From contig OU452229.1 in NCBI GenBank assembly GCA_911728455.2, positions 10,269,642-10,333,641 of the forward strand: DNA of 64,000 nt. The letters run 5' to 3'. The translations under genes were made by a program, and so were the position numbers. A model generated the notes under the pieces. The model was not told where the DNA came from and ran no database searches. It worked only from the letters and a program-made list of their open reading frames with translations. Shown piece after piece: positions 1 through 13,833 of the stretch (within the stretch, counting starts at the first letter, position 1; the number at the start of each line of letters is the position of its first letter). The stretch comes from Marthasterias glacialis. Taxonomy: Eukaryota > Echinodermata > Asteroidea > Forcipulatida > Asteriidae.

Positions 1-3000
1 TTTCGGCCACGCCCATCAAAATAAGTCCAGCGTCTTCAGGGCTGAAAGTAGTTTTATCCAACAGTGACTCCAAGTAGCTAGACGATTAATGAAAACATTC
101 ATCAAGTAATTTATTTCACTTTGTAATATTGATCAGGTCATACGCCTATTATCTTAAATCATAAACTGGTTTATTGTGTAGTCTGAAATGCACCAGTGAT
201 CTGTGTAAACATTGTGCTCAACATTGACGGGTTCGGTTGGTCTCCAGTTGCTTGTCTTTCAAACCTCTTCACTGGTATGCATCTATCCCTGGACAATATT
301 TCACCACAGCTTATTTCGATTGCTGCAACTGAAATAAGCCCAATATGAACATGTTCAAAATCCCCTAATAAGCATGAACGGTTTTTCTTGTTTTCGCTAA
401 AAGGTGACTATCAAACTTGATGAATATTGTCCTATGGTTTTTTTTTTTTTAACTGTGTGTATATTGAAAACTAGAAGATAAGAATGAATTCCCTCCCCAA
501 AACCAATGAGCTTACTTTCGGTTTTTTGTTTTGTTTTGTTTTTGTTATTTTTTGTTTGTTATAAAATACCTTAGTACACGAGAACTCTCCCTCGAACACG
601 TGAGGGCGCTCATCCACCGGGCACGCTCTTGTTGGTCATTGGTTGTCTGCATCATTTCCCATCCAAAGTCCCACTCTGATTGGCCACCATAACGAATGCC
701 GCTACAATACACAGCTGACCTCAGGTTTGGGGAAAGTCTGTCCAAATGAAACATTAAATAAGTGAAATGGAGAGCTGAGATGCTGCCAACGAAAAGTGAC
801 TGTTCTTTGTTCCTGAAATTGGGAAGATGACCTTCAGGTGTATCGTAACTTTTTGTTAAGCTTCGGAGGCAAATCTGCCCTTGTTAATATACTAATTTAG
901 AAATTATATACTTTTTATGTACTGAACTCACGTGTTTAGATCAGGATTGTCCATCAATTCCTTGAACTGGGTGATTGCTTTGGCAACACATCGAATGTTT
1001 CCATAGAGACAGGCTGTAGATGTAATATCAATCTGCCTCTGTGATCCCCGCCCCAGTCTGGTGAAAGACAGCAACCATGTTTTTTTCAAAGGTTTCAGTT
1101 TTTAGGAAGTTAAGCGTGTATGGCTTACATCCTTTAAATTACAAAAGAATGGCGCAGGTTAGTAACAGTTATCAAAAATTCTCAACACTTTTTATCTTTT
1201 TAACACTATATCCTTTGGGCTTATGGCTCTGTCAGTATTTTTCTGAAAACATGCTCTTTTAGTAAGGGGCTCCATCATTCAGGTAGACGCAGCCTAAGCC
1301 GGAGCCAGAGCCGGAGCCATTGTTTCGAAAAGGGGCCTACGTATCAAGCGAAAAGTCACACTGTTAACAGCTTAGCCAGCATAGTCCCTAATACAAGTGG
1401 TTATGCGCGCATAAGAGCGACCACTTAAGTTTTCTATTTGTTAAGGTAACATCACTTTCGATGGTGTCAGTAAACTAATATTAAATGCATCGAGATTGCA
1501 GCAACTATAGTTCTTTTTCTTCTGTATTGTAGAAATTAATACAAATTTGGGACACAGAAAAATACGGCCCTTCTCGGCTTGTTCATGTAAGTTACGCTGG
1601 TGCCCCTGATCATGATCGGGGCTGTTGTCGCACGGGGACCAGTGAATGTGCGTAGGAAACGTTCGAGGGCAAAGACACCAGACCAGCAGGGGCTTGATTT
1701 CATGGCTTAGCTTACCGCGGAATTCTGTGCTCACGGTAATCTTTCTCAGCGTAAAGGTATGCTTATTAATATGAGGTAGGCACGATCACAAGCAAGAATT
1801 CCTTTCAAAAATTGGGCCTAGCCCACCACCATTCATCAGCCTACCTTGCTGCTGGTACGTCTGAAAACACGCTTTCATCCCAACCCGACTCGTCATACAG
1901 TGGCTGGACTAAGCTCTGCATGTAATTCTGCCATTATCAATTATGAACAAAGAATTGAAGACAATTACACACGGATTATGGAATGTAATATTTCTATATT
2001 TCTATTTCGTACCCATGCAGAACATTAACCTATGTTAATTTACATATAAAGCAAAACAATAATATGGGCCTTATCATCATTGTTCAGAACACCCGGGTTT
2101 GAATGCGTACATTCCTGTTGGTACGTGGGCGTTTTAACTCTTCATGCAAGGTAGTGTTACATGGTGTTAACTGAAACAACCCAAATTTCTGTTTGTCTAA
2201 ATGGAGCATTCTCTGTTTCAAATAGTGTCCAAATATTAATTCTTGATCACTCCAGACTTGTATCAGCCAAAACTAAAACTTGAACTTGCCCAGAGTGTGT
2301 GTCTGCAAACACACCCTCAACAAACCCTTGCAACAGATCCGGGTCAAATTTAACCAATGATCTTAGAGTACATGACAGACTCGTCGCATTGGTGCTTCTC
2401 GACATATCGGCAGCGTTTGACACCATTGATCACCGAATCTTACTTCATCGACTTAAGATACTTGGGCTTTGATGGTACAGTTCTAGATTGGTTTGAATCT
2501 TTCACAGACAAATTTCAATGTGTACAAATCAATAACATGTGCGAATTTAACACCATCAACTCTGCTTCGTGGTGTTCCACAAGGATCTGTTCTCAGACCT
2601 GTGCTGTTCTCCATCTATACAATCCCTCTTGGACAGATTCTATGCAATTATATAATCTTCACTATCACCTTTATGCCGATGACACACATATCTATAATTC
2701 GTCTAATCCAAACCAACCTGAAGCAGAGTCTGCACTGTGTTGCTTTGAATGTTATTGATGAGATTCGTGAATGAATGTCCAGTAACTTTTTATAAGATTA
2801 AACGATGATAAGTCCGAATAATCATTCTTGGCTCTAAACTACATCGTAATAAGGTACATATTCCTCGTTTTCGCATTGCCGTCTCTCATACCACTTTTTC
2901 TACTAAAGTACGCAATTTGGGCACCACATTTGACAACGTGTCTTTTCAGGATCTTATATCTCCAGTCACTAAAGAGCTCTTCGCACCACCTTCGTAACCT

Positions 3001-6000
3001 TGGTCTCATCAGAAAGTGCTTAACTGAAGAAGCTACAGAGCATCTTATTCATGCCTTTGTAGCTTCCCGACTTGACAAGAGAAACTCTCGGCTTTATTGT
3101 CTCCCTGATAATCAACTGAAACGTTTGTGTCGCCTACCGCTAGAATTGTAACCCGGTCTAACGTTAAAAAGCACTTCAAACCGATCCTGAAAGATCTACA
3201 TTGGTTACCCATTAATGACACAATCGTCTTTAAGATCCTTGTGCATGTCTATCGCTCATACGACACTTTACCATCATATCTTTCAGAAGGACTTTAACCA
3301 CATCATTCCTACTGTGAGTCCATGAAAACATCATGGGGGGCAGAGATCGTTTACTTCTGCTGCTCCTTCATTGTGGAATCATTTACCGGATCAAATTAAA
3401 CTTTCTCCATCACTGGCTTTGTTAAAAACTTCCCTCAAGACTAATTTAAAGGAGGACTTCTTAATACAGTTTCCCCCACTATTGATCTGAGGCTGCGCCA
3501 TGGGAATCTTTTAGCATTATAAATGTCCATGCTATTATTATAAATAAGATGGCATTTTACCTTGATAGATGAGGAGGAAGGTCCTCTTTCACTTTTCAAA
3601 AGCATCTTCACAAAGTAGGACGACGTTGAGATCACGGCTCTTCGGGTAAATGGAGATGACATCATATATGTTGAGAAGTTCTGGTAGATCCAGTCAGGGA
3701 TGACCTCGGCTTTCGACAAGAGGAACGTCTCGTCAATCAAACCAACCGAGTTCTCCTCGCTGAACACCTACATGTGTACACATTTTTGTTTTTTATTTGA
3801 GCGAATTTTGAAAGACGATAAAAAACATACAAAAACCGACAGTAAACTAGTCTGGTCCCTTTATAATGAGGAGAGAACTTTGCCTCACCCAGATTACGGT
3901 CCGTGGGTGATGTAGAGATAGACTTGATGATTTTCACATTCCCGTATAGCTACTTCTCTCCGATTCGTCAACTTTTTAGTGTTTTGCGTGAAATTATTGA
4001 TGGCCATGCCTTTTACTCTGAAATATCATTTTCCAAATTTTAAAACTATGACAATTCAAAGTATTTACCAAATAAGTCAGAGTTTAAAATGTCGTTTTTA
4101 ATTGTGTCAAGTCTCCGTGAATTGTAATGAACCATAGGGTTACCTTACCCCTGGATCGGTGGCAGCTTGGTCAAGGAGACGTTGCCAGTTGTCGTCTTCG
4201 TAATTGACGATGTAAAAACCAACCATCTTAGCGTTGGCAAGGTACCAGTCATCAGATGCAGCAGCGCCCGGTAGAGTAAAATAGGCTACAGATAAGTTGA
4301 AAAATCACAGCAGATGAAAATGTATTCAAGCACAACACCCCAGTTGTGTAAGGGTGGCTTAAAAGCTACATCATAGACTTAAAGAAATTACTAACGTCGA
4401 ATTCCAGGACAAACTAGTCCAAGTATTATGGTTAACCGTGATCAAAATTTACCTTTTTCCCGTTTTTTTCAAAACTAAAAAAGAACTGCGTCTTTAAGTA
4501 ACGAATATAAAAAGTCATGATGAGATCTGGTTGGATCAGTGGTTTCTTTCCCTGTCATTCATCTCTGTGGACTAAGGTTCGAATCCCACCTCATACCCGA
4601 GGATTGGGTTTTCAGTCCCTTCCTAATTGCGTGTTTTTTTCTCTGTGGTTTAATGTTTTTCTCCCGCATCTTAAACCGATAATTTACTCTTGCTTCCTTT
4701 TTTATCCTGTCATTGGTGCTTGCGCTCTTTGACAGAAGAAGAAGGGAAAAGGAGGAAAAAGGTTTATTCACAGCAAAATTCAGACATGCTATCTGGACAG
4801 ACTCTTGCAAGCAGTTCTCAAGGGGGGAAAAACATTAAATTACAATAATAATAATAAACAAGAGAAAAATTTTTGGCCCGCATTTTGTGTGATTCTGGTC
4901 GTTTTAAAAGAAATAATTCATACCTAGGCAGAGAAAAAGTAGAAATCAAGCTTCACTTACTATATTGTTCCGTTGGTTCCATCCATACTTGTTCCGGTTT
5001 GTCATACTGATCCGCCGGTCCGGATTTATACGCGTACGTCAGCGGAACATGCCACTTATTTCTACGGTAAAAAAGGGTAATTCGAATGGTATAGCCTTTA
5101 TTTATTTACATCATAAGTTTACCAATTAAACAGGGAGGTTAGCATCCCCACAGATGTATAAATAAAAGGCCTTCACTGCTGTTTTGCATTTCTAGGTCTA
5201 GATGGTAAGCGCCTGGGTCCCATTCACTTACTGGAATGTATTTTATTCTGCATCTTATTTGGGGGCTGAGGTCTCACATGTAAAGTTCATCATATGGGAT
5301 TTTTCATTGGATTATTAAGCACTGATTCTGCGTTGTCAGGAATTAAAGTATACTTTATGTAGGCTTTTGGAAATGCTTTCTAAAGACCTTACCCGGAGTC
5401 TTCAAGTGTTCCGTTTTCTATGATTTGTAAGAACTGTTTCTGTGTTGCCACAACGTCCTGTCCGGTTCTTGTCAGAGTGATCAGAGGGAATCCTGGCTGA
5501 AGGATCCATGTGTCCATGATTTTCTTCACGTCGTGTTTCCCGACGTTTTTATCCGCCTGCACAGAAATGAAAATTACATTTAAAAAAATAAATGAATAAG
5601 AAATAAATCTTTGGAATCTTTCTACACCAGAAAATTATTATCCTGTCTTTATGAAGCTTTTTCAATTGACCCTGGGGATCGTGAAATGTCAGGCACGTGA
5701 CACATATTGTTTTGTAACCCCACATGGCTGCTCGATAACATTGTGACGTCATTCTGGGAAGAGTCTGTTAAACTCACTTTTTCTAGATTCTTGTTTTACA
5801 AAGGCAATTCCATACAAGAATTTGTCTTTTGAATATGCACCCATATTTTCCTAGGCCTTATTTATGTTTGTACATTTTGCAATATAGACATTTTCAATGT
5901 TGAGATTAATGAATTTATGAACTTAGGCCACGCCCGAACCAAAGACTTCGGCTACGACTATCCGTTGGCTGCAACGTCCACATTGAAGGATAGAACCATT

Positions 6001-9000
6001 ATTCGGCCACATAGCCACCGAAGCCATTTCAGTCGGACACGGTCTGACGCGCAAAGTTACGAGATATTATCTTATCTGGTCATCTTGAGGGAACGAGATT
6101 ATTACGTCATGGAAACGAGGTGAAACCTCGTGCCAGAAAAGGATGTAATACGAGGTCTAGTTTCAATCAGATACTTAATTAATTCTCATGAGTTTAAAAC
6201 TTATTTGTGCCATCACTATGGTGGCGGTAATTAGTTTAACGGCATCAAATACCTACGTAGGTCAGTTCGTCCCATAGATGATCCGTATTGGCATTCTTGT
6301 AGGCTCGATCCTTGAGGTAGTTTCTTATACCTTGGTTGAAGACATCGAGGGTCAAGAAATGCTCCATCATCCAGAGGAGAGACCCTCCCTGTGAGAAAAA
6401 CAAACTTCAGAAATTTGGGTAGGATTTGTGTTGAAATGCAATCGTAAACAATTGAACAGGAATTTTGTAATTCATGTTTTATCGGCCGCAAGATTTATCA
6501 CACACAGGGGCTCATTATCATAATTTGTAAATAACGGGGTTAGTTTATCCATTTTGATTGGTCGAGTGGAGATCACGTGGTCATGTTTAAACGTTAAACG
6601 ATGTAGAGATACGATTAAAAGCGTTCAAACATGGGAGAGGAAATAAAGTCAAACAAGAGGGCACTGTCAGACGATTGCGCAGAGCGCACAAGTTTGACGG
6701 CCCAATCGATCTCTACTTAGACTGACAGTATTAATGAAGGTCAGTGTGGTAACAAGCAAAAATGGCTCGCTTAAATTTGAAACGTTCGCGATGAACTATA
6801 CTTTGCGAGGTGATAATATGAGGCTAAACTGCCAGCTTTGCTCTCAATTTTTAAAGAATGTTTTATGTTTTTAACGGAAAGTCAAGTATGAATAGGAATA
6901 AAAGTGTGTCGAATCGGTTTTAAACCTAGTTGTTCAACACAGTGAGGCCTAGTTCTCGATACTATACCTAGACTTCGTCGCGATAAAATTACCGAGAGCA
7001 AAGGACTCAACGTACAACTAGTTTAAATTTTTTTTTATAAATTTATTCCTTTAGCTTTGTAGAGCCTACCTTGTTATATGATATAGAAGTAAATAAGACT
7101 TGTATCTGCACATCGCTCACGAAGACTGGTGCCTTGACAGCACGTGCAGTACCTAGACTGTCGGCACTTAAAGCTCTATAAGTTACATCGTAGTGAAAGC
7201 TTTCGAACTGAAATAAATTGAGGGATGTTCTTTATTGTTTTAGGAAGACGCGGGTTTTTTTCCTACTCACTCAAAATATTTGAGAGTTAAAGTCGTGCAT
7301 AAATTAAGATTTCTGAATTCAGCAAGAAAATAGCTGACATTTTGTGCCAAGGGAAGAAAGGCACTCAATTATTTTTGAAGCTTGAGAATGTTGTCAGTGC
7401 AAACAATTTATGTACTTTAAATTGTGGGTGACCATGGGCTTTCTCTATTCCTTGGATTAGGCTCCGGACGGCCTCAGGGCTCCGTTTGTTGCTGAAGCCC
7501 GTGCAAAATGCAAACTGCGCCAACATTGTTGACGAAGCTGGAACCCAAAGCCTCGGCTTAGATAAATGACCCCCTCCCCCAAGGATTTAGTGTGTGAATG
7601 ATTTTATATTTACTGTTCCTTTCCTCATCATCGTTGACATTGATTTTTTCTCAGGTTTAACGTTATAATAATTGAAGGAAGTCTGCTTATTGTACTAGTC
7701 ACTGTTTTTATATACGAAAACAGCAAATAAATACAGTACACAAATAATTTCAAAAAATTGACTGTTTACATATTTACAAAAAACATCTTTTCGGCTTAGT
7801 TTTGATCAGTTTATCCGGGAGGAATTTGTTTTCTCGATCGTCAGAATAGGATGTGATTTCAACTGAGTCTTGAATGAGTTGATGGAAGGCGGGTTACACA
7901 TGCGCAGAGGAAGCATGTTCCAGCGTGCCCTGTAGAGGAAATCAAATCAAATTGGTGCGTTTTGGAGTCTTTTTGAGAAACGCACTGTGTTTCGGAACCT
8001 TATTGGTTCTTTTGTATTTCTTGTTGAGCATCATACTTGTTGACCATAGCGGGTGTTACTGTGTTGAAACGCGATTTCATTGAAGAATCATGGGTTTCTA
8101 ATACCTTTTTAAACTCCGGATGTACGAGGTTGACACCAATATGCTCCATGTAGGTTGCAAAGCCCTCGTTTAACCATAGGTCATCCCACCATTCCATCGT
8201 TACTAGGTTACCGAACCACTTTACAATAGGGAAAAAGGGGAAGAGCAATGCATTATTTATTTACGTATGATGGAGTTTGCTGAGCATGTCGTTGCCATAA
8301 TTCACAATAAATATTCATCCATATAGGAGTTTATGAAGTTTTATTACACAATCAATGGGTACGAAGGCCGATGAAGACCATACAACAGATTCACAATCCG
8401 TTATAACAGAGTAAAAATCTGTTGTTATGGATTGACAGTCAGCAAATCAGTCCTTCCTTTGTGAAACCTTATAAATGGAGTTATAAATCCGTAATAACGG
8501 ACTGTGAATCCCTTTACGCAAATGTGAATAAACGTTTACGAAATATTCTTGTAACGGCTTAATTGGCTTTCGTAAACTACATGGGCAGATCCACAATATT
8601 TTTTAGGGGGGTGAAAGGCAACTTACACAATCAAGCCCTTACAACAAGGGGTATGGGCCCGGGCCCCGGAAAATGTCTGATTCTATATGCTACTTGGTGC
8701 AATCTGAGGCGATTCCAGGCCACTTTCCCTTCGATTTTAAGCAACATTTTTCCATTCGGTTGAATCACCCTTGCAAGTTTTTGTTTTTTTTATGTACTCA
8801 CATCTTGCAAAATAGGGGAGCTATCTTGATATTTTCTGCAGGACATGATTTATTGCTTGGGACACAAACATCTTCTAATAAAGACTACTTTATTTAATAT
8901 GTTTAACTTCAAGGAACTTGTGGGCTCAAGCAAAGTCAGAGATGCAACACACTCCCACCCAAACATAATTTTGGTGAGGGGAGGGGGGAATACCTTACCG

Positions 9001-12000
9001 TTTATATCACATTCTCTCCCCCTCCCCCCCCCCCTCCCCTTCTCACACTGTCTTCCCTTATGATCTGCCATTGAAATAGCATATTATTTTGACTCGCATA
9101 AACAGCATGATCAGTGTACATCATAAGTTAACATATTAAATGAAACCACGATCCAGGTACCTTAACTAATAACCTTCATAATGTAGTACCGGTAGTAACA
9201 TGCACGTCGACGACGACGACAATGTTCTTTACCAACTTGAAGAGTTAGTCATCTCTGCTAAAAAAAAATGCCTACCGAGTGAGCGATTTCGTGTGTAATT
9301 ATCCTAGGGTAGAGTTTGGGGAGAAGCACTTCGAATCCATACAGCAGATATACATCCAGATACAAGAAGATACCCCAGTTCTCCATGGCTCCATATCCAA
9401 ACTCTTGGACTGCTACGTGATCTATAGAGAGAAGGAACGGGGACAAAGACATGCAGAATCAAAATGCAGAAGGAGCATGGAAGGAACATGGTGGCCTACA
9501 TGACTGGAGTCATTCAGGGCTCATTTTTAGAGCTTCAATATGGAGCAAGTTCGATCAAGGACCATAGCTAACCATAGTTCGACTAACTCTGATCGAACCC
9601 ACGCTAGTTGACGATGGTTGGACTAGTCTAGTCAACTATTCGCGACCAGCCTATCGAGGTTGGTCACATCGCTGGTTACCAATAGCCGTTTCATAAGCAT
9701 AATGCAGAGGGGACCAGTTATCAGGAAAGTGATAATGCTGATTTCGCCGTTTTCTCATGGTCGCGTTGACGTGACATGACTAGAGTCGTTCGCACTTCAA
9801 CTTCAGTGCGCATGCACTACGTACGTCACAAACCAACCACTAGTTAACCAGTGGTCCTTGATCGAACTTGCTCATGGCTGACGTTCTAAATAGCTGAAGC
9901 CATATTGAGGCCTCATCTCTAAGGTCTTGACAAGGCTGACGTCATTGTGGCTTGGTCAGATGAGTTTCAAAATGGAGGACGGCACTCAATATGCAGACGT
10001 AAACACTGTAAACTGAGTGACGTTACGACATATTGGCACAAAATAACAATAAACAACATTCGATGGGAAATACGTACATTAAGGAAATAATTTTGCAAGA
10101 AGTGCTTTAAGGAACCATGAAAGCAAATACGCATTTATATTAAAGTTAACAAAAATAAGCCATACTGTAAATTCAGTCGAATTAAATCTAGAACCGTATG
10201 CAAAAAATTGCTTCGACACTATGTTTTCGTTTTGTAATACTAAAATACAGTACCTTGTTTCTCCAACGGGAATTCAATGTCCAAATAGCCGTCAAAGAAT
10301 GTCTGAATTTTATCTGAGACATTGAGGGCGTACGGAGCAAGGTCGATCAGTTCTGTCTCGCACCAAACACGAATCTAGAAACCAATTAATAATCCTGATG
10401 GTAAGGGTGTGGGGGAACCTTGACCAAATGCGGATCTGGGACCAATTTTGAGATCACAGGGTTTAATGCTGGGTCGCACTAATTAAGTTCAAGGCGAAAT
10501 CACGAGAGACTACACCGACTCGCCCGAGAAAGCCTAATGTGGTGCTTTACATGTCTCTACTTTACATGCCATTAACTGTAGTCAGAAAAAAAATCCAAGA
10601 TGCTGCTGCTGCTGAACTTAATAACTCGGGAGAATTTAAAACTCATCATTTTTTTAATGAAATCATGGAATGTCTTTTAATATGGTGAAGCTGCCCACAG
10701 GATAAGAAAACTTTGCTTTCCACGCCGTAATTATGTGTGACGTGACCTGGTGGCCGTAATTATTGGCCTGCAGCATTTTATCAATGATTGGAATTGCGAG
10801 TTCGCCAACTCCCCAACCTCATTGCTTCTTCGAGGAGTGGCAGTGTTCGTTCTGCAGATTGCCAATCAGGACGCCGCGTGCGCCTTGCTGTAAGGCTAGG
10901 GTGGCACCAAATGCAAATCAAGAAAACGACGAAGAATCATTAAGAAACGTTTGTTGAACGAAAGAGGACTAGAATAAACAAACTTTTTGCATCACCTTCA
11001 AGACATTTTAAACTATCATCCACCACAAGCCACGTAGCCGGGGGGGTGGGGGCTGGGGGGCACGTGCCCCCCCCCCCCCCAGATGGCCCCACTGAAAAGC
11101 AAGCCCTCCCCCATTGAAACAATCCTGGCTACGCCGCTGTCCACCACCTTCGTAATATCTTAACTATAACTATTTACCAAACATCCATGCGCGTTTGTGA
11201 CATTGATGGACGAGAAGTCGTGTACTACAAATGCAAGAAGGTACGTCGACATTGAAGGCACCCTCTTGAAGTAAGTCCTGGACCAATGACTGTCCAACTG
11301 GATACGTCTTATATCAATGCCATTAGACAAGGCGCCCATGTCTGTACGATGTTCTAGTTGTACGTCATAGGATGCCTTGAACGAGGGCTCGTCGAAGCAC
11401 GGCAGGGCGCGGCGGGCGAACGTCACCTCCATCTGAGTGGTTGCGATGTATCTGTAATTCCAGGGACAACTTTGCTTTACAATATCACAAGGATATGAGA
11501 CACTGCCGCATCTCAACAATGTCAAAAGTAATGACAACGTGTTTGTTTGGGGGTGTCAAAGTGATTTATTTGTTTTTATTTTTTGTTTTTATTTACTTGT
11601 TTGTTCATCAAACTCATTGTAACCGTATCGAGGCTGGATGGAAAATGATGTGCTTCCTTCCATGACCTGATTTACACATGGAAGTCTTTTCTATATAGAG
11701 CGCCGTAAAGGTAGCATTGTGCACACTGAGTTTAGTCCTATGTCTGTATACTCATGCAATGGTATTTAAAACTAACCTTGTCATTGATAGTCACTAAACT
11801 AGAGCCGCATTGTAATATCAATGTCTGTCATGGTAAAGGGTTGGCATATAGTTAAACAATTATTAGACAATTCACTTAAGTTTATTTGAATGAATCCATA
11901 TTTTTTAACTAACCTTGTTTCGTTTAGTGATGTGATGTACTTGCTCGGGTAGAAACCAAAAGTGTCGTTCGCCATGATGCCCGAGTACGTGATGAAGATG

Positions 12001-12617
12001 TAGTACTCTTCATGCGGTCGAAGCATCTCCTTCAACTTGAGAACCAAGAAAGCATACTCCTCAATCATCTTATAACTCTCAAAGATGTCTGTCTTATCCA
12101 ATGTACTGACGCTATGGACAGTTGGCGTACCATGGATGGTGATATTCTTGGAGTGTAGGGTGATCTCATCTGTTGCTTCCATGCACTCCACTTTTATCCG
12201 GACCCAGCCGTCAAAAGTGAATCTCTCTCCAAGCTTTGAGTCTGGTACGTCATCTTCGTACAAGAACGGACGGAGGTTGAGCTCGTAGCGTCTCGGTAGA
12301 ACGGTCTTGGGGAGCCGGCCCTTCATGAGATCTGATGGGGAAACCGTGGGAAATGATGGTAGACGATTTGACGTTGTCGTAGGTGGCTGAAACACTGCTT
12401 TCGTCGTGGGGTCTTGGTTTGATGGGAGTGCGGTGACAACCTCGTTTACGGTACGGTCGGGAAGGTAGTAAAACAACAATGCAGTTGCAGCTATGAGTAC
12501 ACAGACCGTCAATATGGCGAGGACGATCCTCACGGTGCTGCAGTACATGCCACTTTTCTGACCCGACGGTTGGTCCGAAGAGCCCGCTACCTCAAGGTTA
12601 AACTGATTTTGCGTCAT
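1..12617 (-). CDS. Gene A: M1 zinc aminopeptidase, type II membrane (3' end outside window)
   Basis: Predicted ectoenzyme that removes N-terminal residues from peptides at the cell surface. Coding exons read right to left: 12617-11914, 11451-11178, 10374-10254, 9421-9276, 8218-8105, 7207-7070, 6388-6257, 5556-5393, 5061-4961, 4285-4149, 3767-3561, 1927-1845, 1057-932, 737-570 and 77-1 (exon 15, cut by the window). All junctions are GT..AG and phases stay open. Residues 1-28 are cytosolic, about 29-51 form the membrane anchor, and 60-100 are a Thr/Ser/Pro-rich stalk. Then follow the beta domain, GAMEN at 377-381, zinc motif HEIAH at 410-414 with Glu433, catalytic-type Tyr497 in SYNKG, and the ERAP1-C-like helical domain. 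The residue after HExxH is Ser rather than the usual Gln. Nearly identical to gene C; differences seen are Pro90 (Thr in C) and Gln for Lys in exon 14. Function is inferred from family membership; substrate is unknown. Confidence 0.93.
2290..3480 (+). mobile_element. Decayed LINE reverse transcriptase fragment (CR1/L2-like) in intron 11 of gene A
   Basis: Several frames of the plus strand together show non-LTR reverse transcriptase motifs: [13 protein letters not shown] near 2394-2432, RGVPQGSVL near 2570-2596, the YADDTHIY catalytic box near 2672-2698, and DLHWLPIND near 3190-3216. Frameshifts and stops interrupt it, so it is dead. It sits antisense to gene A between exons 11 and 12. It is absent from the matching intron of gene B, so it inserted after A and B separated. 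Confidence 0.85.
4515..4740 (+). mobile_element. tRNA-derived SINE in intron 9 of gene A
   Basis: A tRNA-like head with GGATCAGTGG near 4533 (box A-like) and GGTTCGAATCC near 4577 (box B) is followed by a T-rich body. The spacing matches an RNA polymerase III internal promoter. The counterpart in gene C is at about 48080-48300. Confidence 0.6.
8388..8510. mobile_element. Short inverted-repeat (MITE-like) element, intron 4 of gene A
   Basis: Ends are inverted copies: GATTCACAATCCGTTATAAC on the left and the complement of GTTATAAATCCGTAATAACGGACTGTGAATC in outline on the right. No coding capacity. The second copy is at 51950-52072. Confidence 0.6.
9543..9873. mobile_element. 331-bp inverted-repeat element, intron 3 of gene A
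   Basis: Terminal arms pair over GAGCAAGTTCGATCAAGGAC and a few bases more, with looser pairing further in. The interior has no open frame. Copy in gene C at 53103-53433. Confidence 0.7.
11029..11138. mobile_element. G/C-tract MITE-like remnant beside exon 2 of gene A
   Basis: Left part CACGTAGCCGGGGGG and right part GGCTACGCCGCTG are degenerate inverted ends around runs of G and C. It resembles the element at 31326-31478 beside the same exon of gene B, so it predates the A/B split. The copy in C lies near 54589-54696. Confidence 0.45.
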
Positions 12618-12638
12618 TCTAATTGGTCTCCAGATCAC

Positions 12639-12640
12639 CT
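12639..12640 (-). other. Splice acceptor just upstream of the gene A start codon
   Basis: On the minus strand a pyrimidine-rich tract ends in AG immediately before GTGATCTGGAGACC, 21 bases upstream of the first in-frame ATG (12617-12615). Genes B (32556-32557) and C (56197-56198) have an AG at the same place, although the flanks of A and B differ. This suggests an intron between a leader exon and exon 1. The frame is open up to the acceptor, so translation could begin in an upstream exon; the ATG is the conservative choice. Confidence 0.45.
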
Positions 12641-12984
12641 ATAGAAAAAGATTCAAACGTCATCCTCACGAGATTTGGAGCAGTCAGCTATCTTCATAAT
12701 GCAAAAAGTATAGACAGAGTCTACCAGTTGCCGGTTGTCTATTCAAATACTTTGTTGGATCTACGTGTAATTTATTGTAAAATTATTCAGCTGTCAAAGA
12801 ACGTTCCTACAAGTTCAACCCTTAAATCAATACATTGAATAATTTTATATAAAAGATGAGATTTATATGAAACTGAGAAATTTCAATTAGTATTATAAAC
12901 AAAAAAAGTTGTAGAGACAGCTCCTTGAGTTGTCAAGGCACCCAAAAGCTTTAAAACACGAGCGGATTGCGAGCTCGGTGTTCA

Positions 12985-13625
12985 AGATGTTAAAATCAAG
13001 ATGATGGGCTCAAAACGACAAGATCAAGATTTCAGCTCAAAATGATAGGATCAAAATGTTCAAATTAAGATGATAAGACTAGGATGATCTGGATCGAATG
13101 TTAAGATCTAGATGACAAGATCATAATGCTTAGGTCAAGATGATTAAGTCAATATATCAGATCAAGGTTATGAGATTACGATTTTAGTTCAAGATGGATC
13201 AAAACGTACAGGTCAAGTTGATTAGATCAAGATATCAGATCAATATTATAAAACATAGATTTTAGATCAAGATGAAAAGATCAAAATGTACAGAAAAATA
13301 TGAATACATCAAGATTTCAGATCAAGATGTTCAGACCAAGATGATTAGATCAACGATCGTCAGATCGAGATAATTATTCAGATCTAGATGTTCAAATTAA
13401 GATGTTCTTTTAAGATGTTCAGATCAAGATGTTCAGATCTAGATGATAAGATCAAGACGATGAGATCAAGGTGATTAGATCAAGTTATAAGATCAAGATG
13501 TTCAGTTCAAGATGTTCGGATCAAGATCTTCAGATCTAGACGATAAGATCAAGACGATTGGATCAAGATACCAGATCAAAATGTTCAGTTTAAGATATTC
13601 AGATCAAGATGTTTGGACAAGATGT
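12985..13625. repeat. Imperfect GATCAAGATG minisatellite upstream of gene A
   Basis: About 640 bases of loosely repeated units of 14-20 bases around AGATCAAGATGTTC, with many GATC sites. Starts about 370 bases upstream of the gene A ATG. Duplicate at 56543-57183. Confidence 0.8.
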
Positions 13626-13833
13626 TACAATCATGGTATTAATATCATGTATGTTCTAACCTGGTGTGACATGGGAGCACATCTTTAAAGGTATCTTAAG
13701 TACTAGATTGCCTCATTGCCATAACTATTACGTTAGTTCAGAAGTATACTGTGCACTTAGATAACAATGACCCTGTCAGAATTGATGAACAAATTGGTTT
13801 CATTCTTTGGATACCCCACTCCGTTCCCACTTT

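Noticed and set aside
11799-11913. Continuation of exon 1 open frame past the donor
   Set aside because: The AAG|GTTAGT donor at 11914 joins in phase to exon 2 and matches other M1 proteins; the extra residues do not.
12841-12856. TATATAAAA-like sequence upstream of gene A as a promoter
   Set aside because: The region is AT-rich, and a probable intron lies between it and exon 1, so the position of the start site is unknown.
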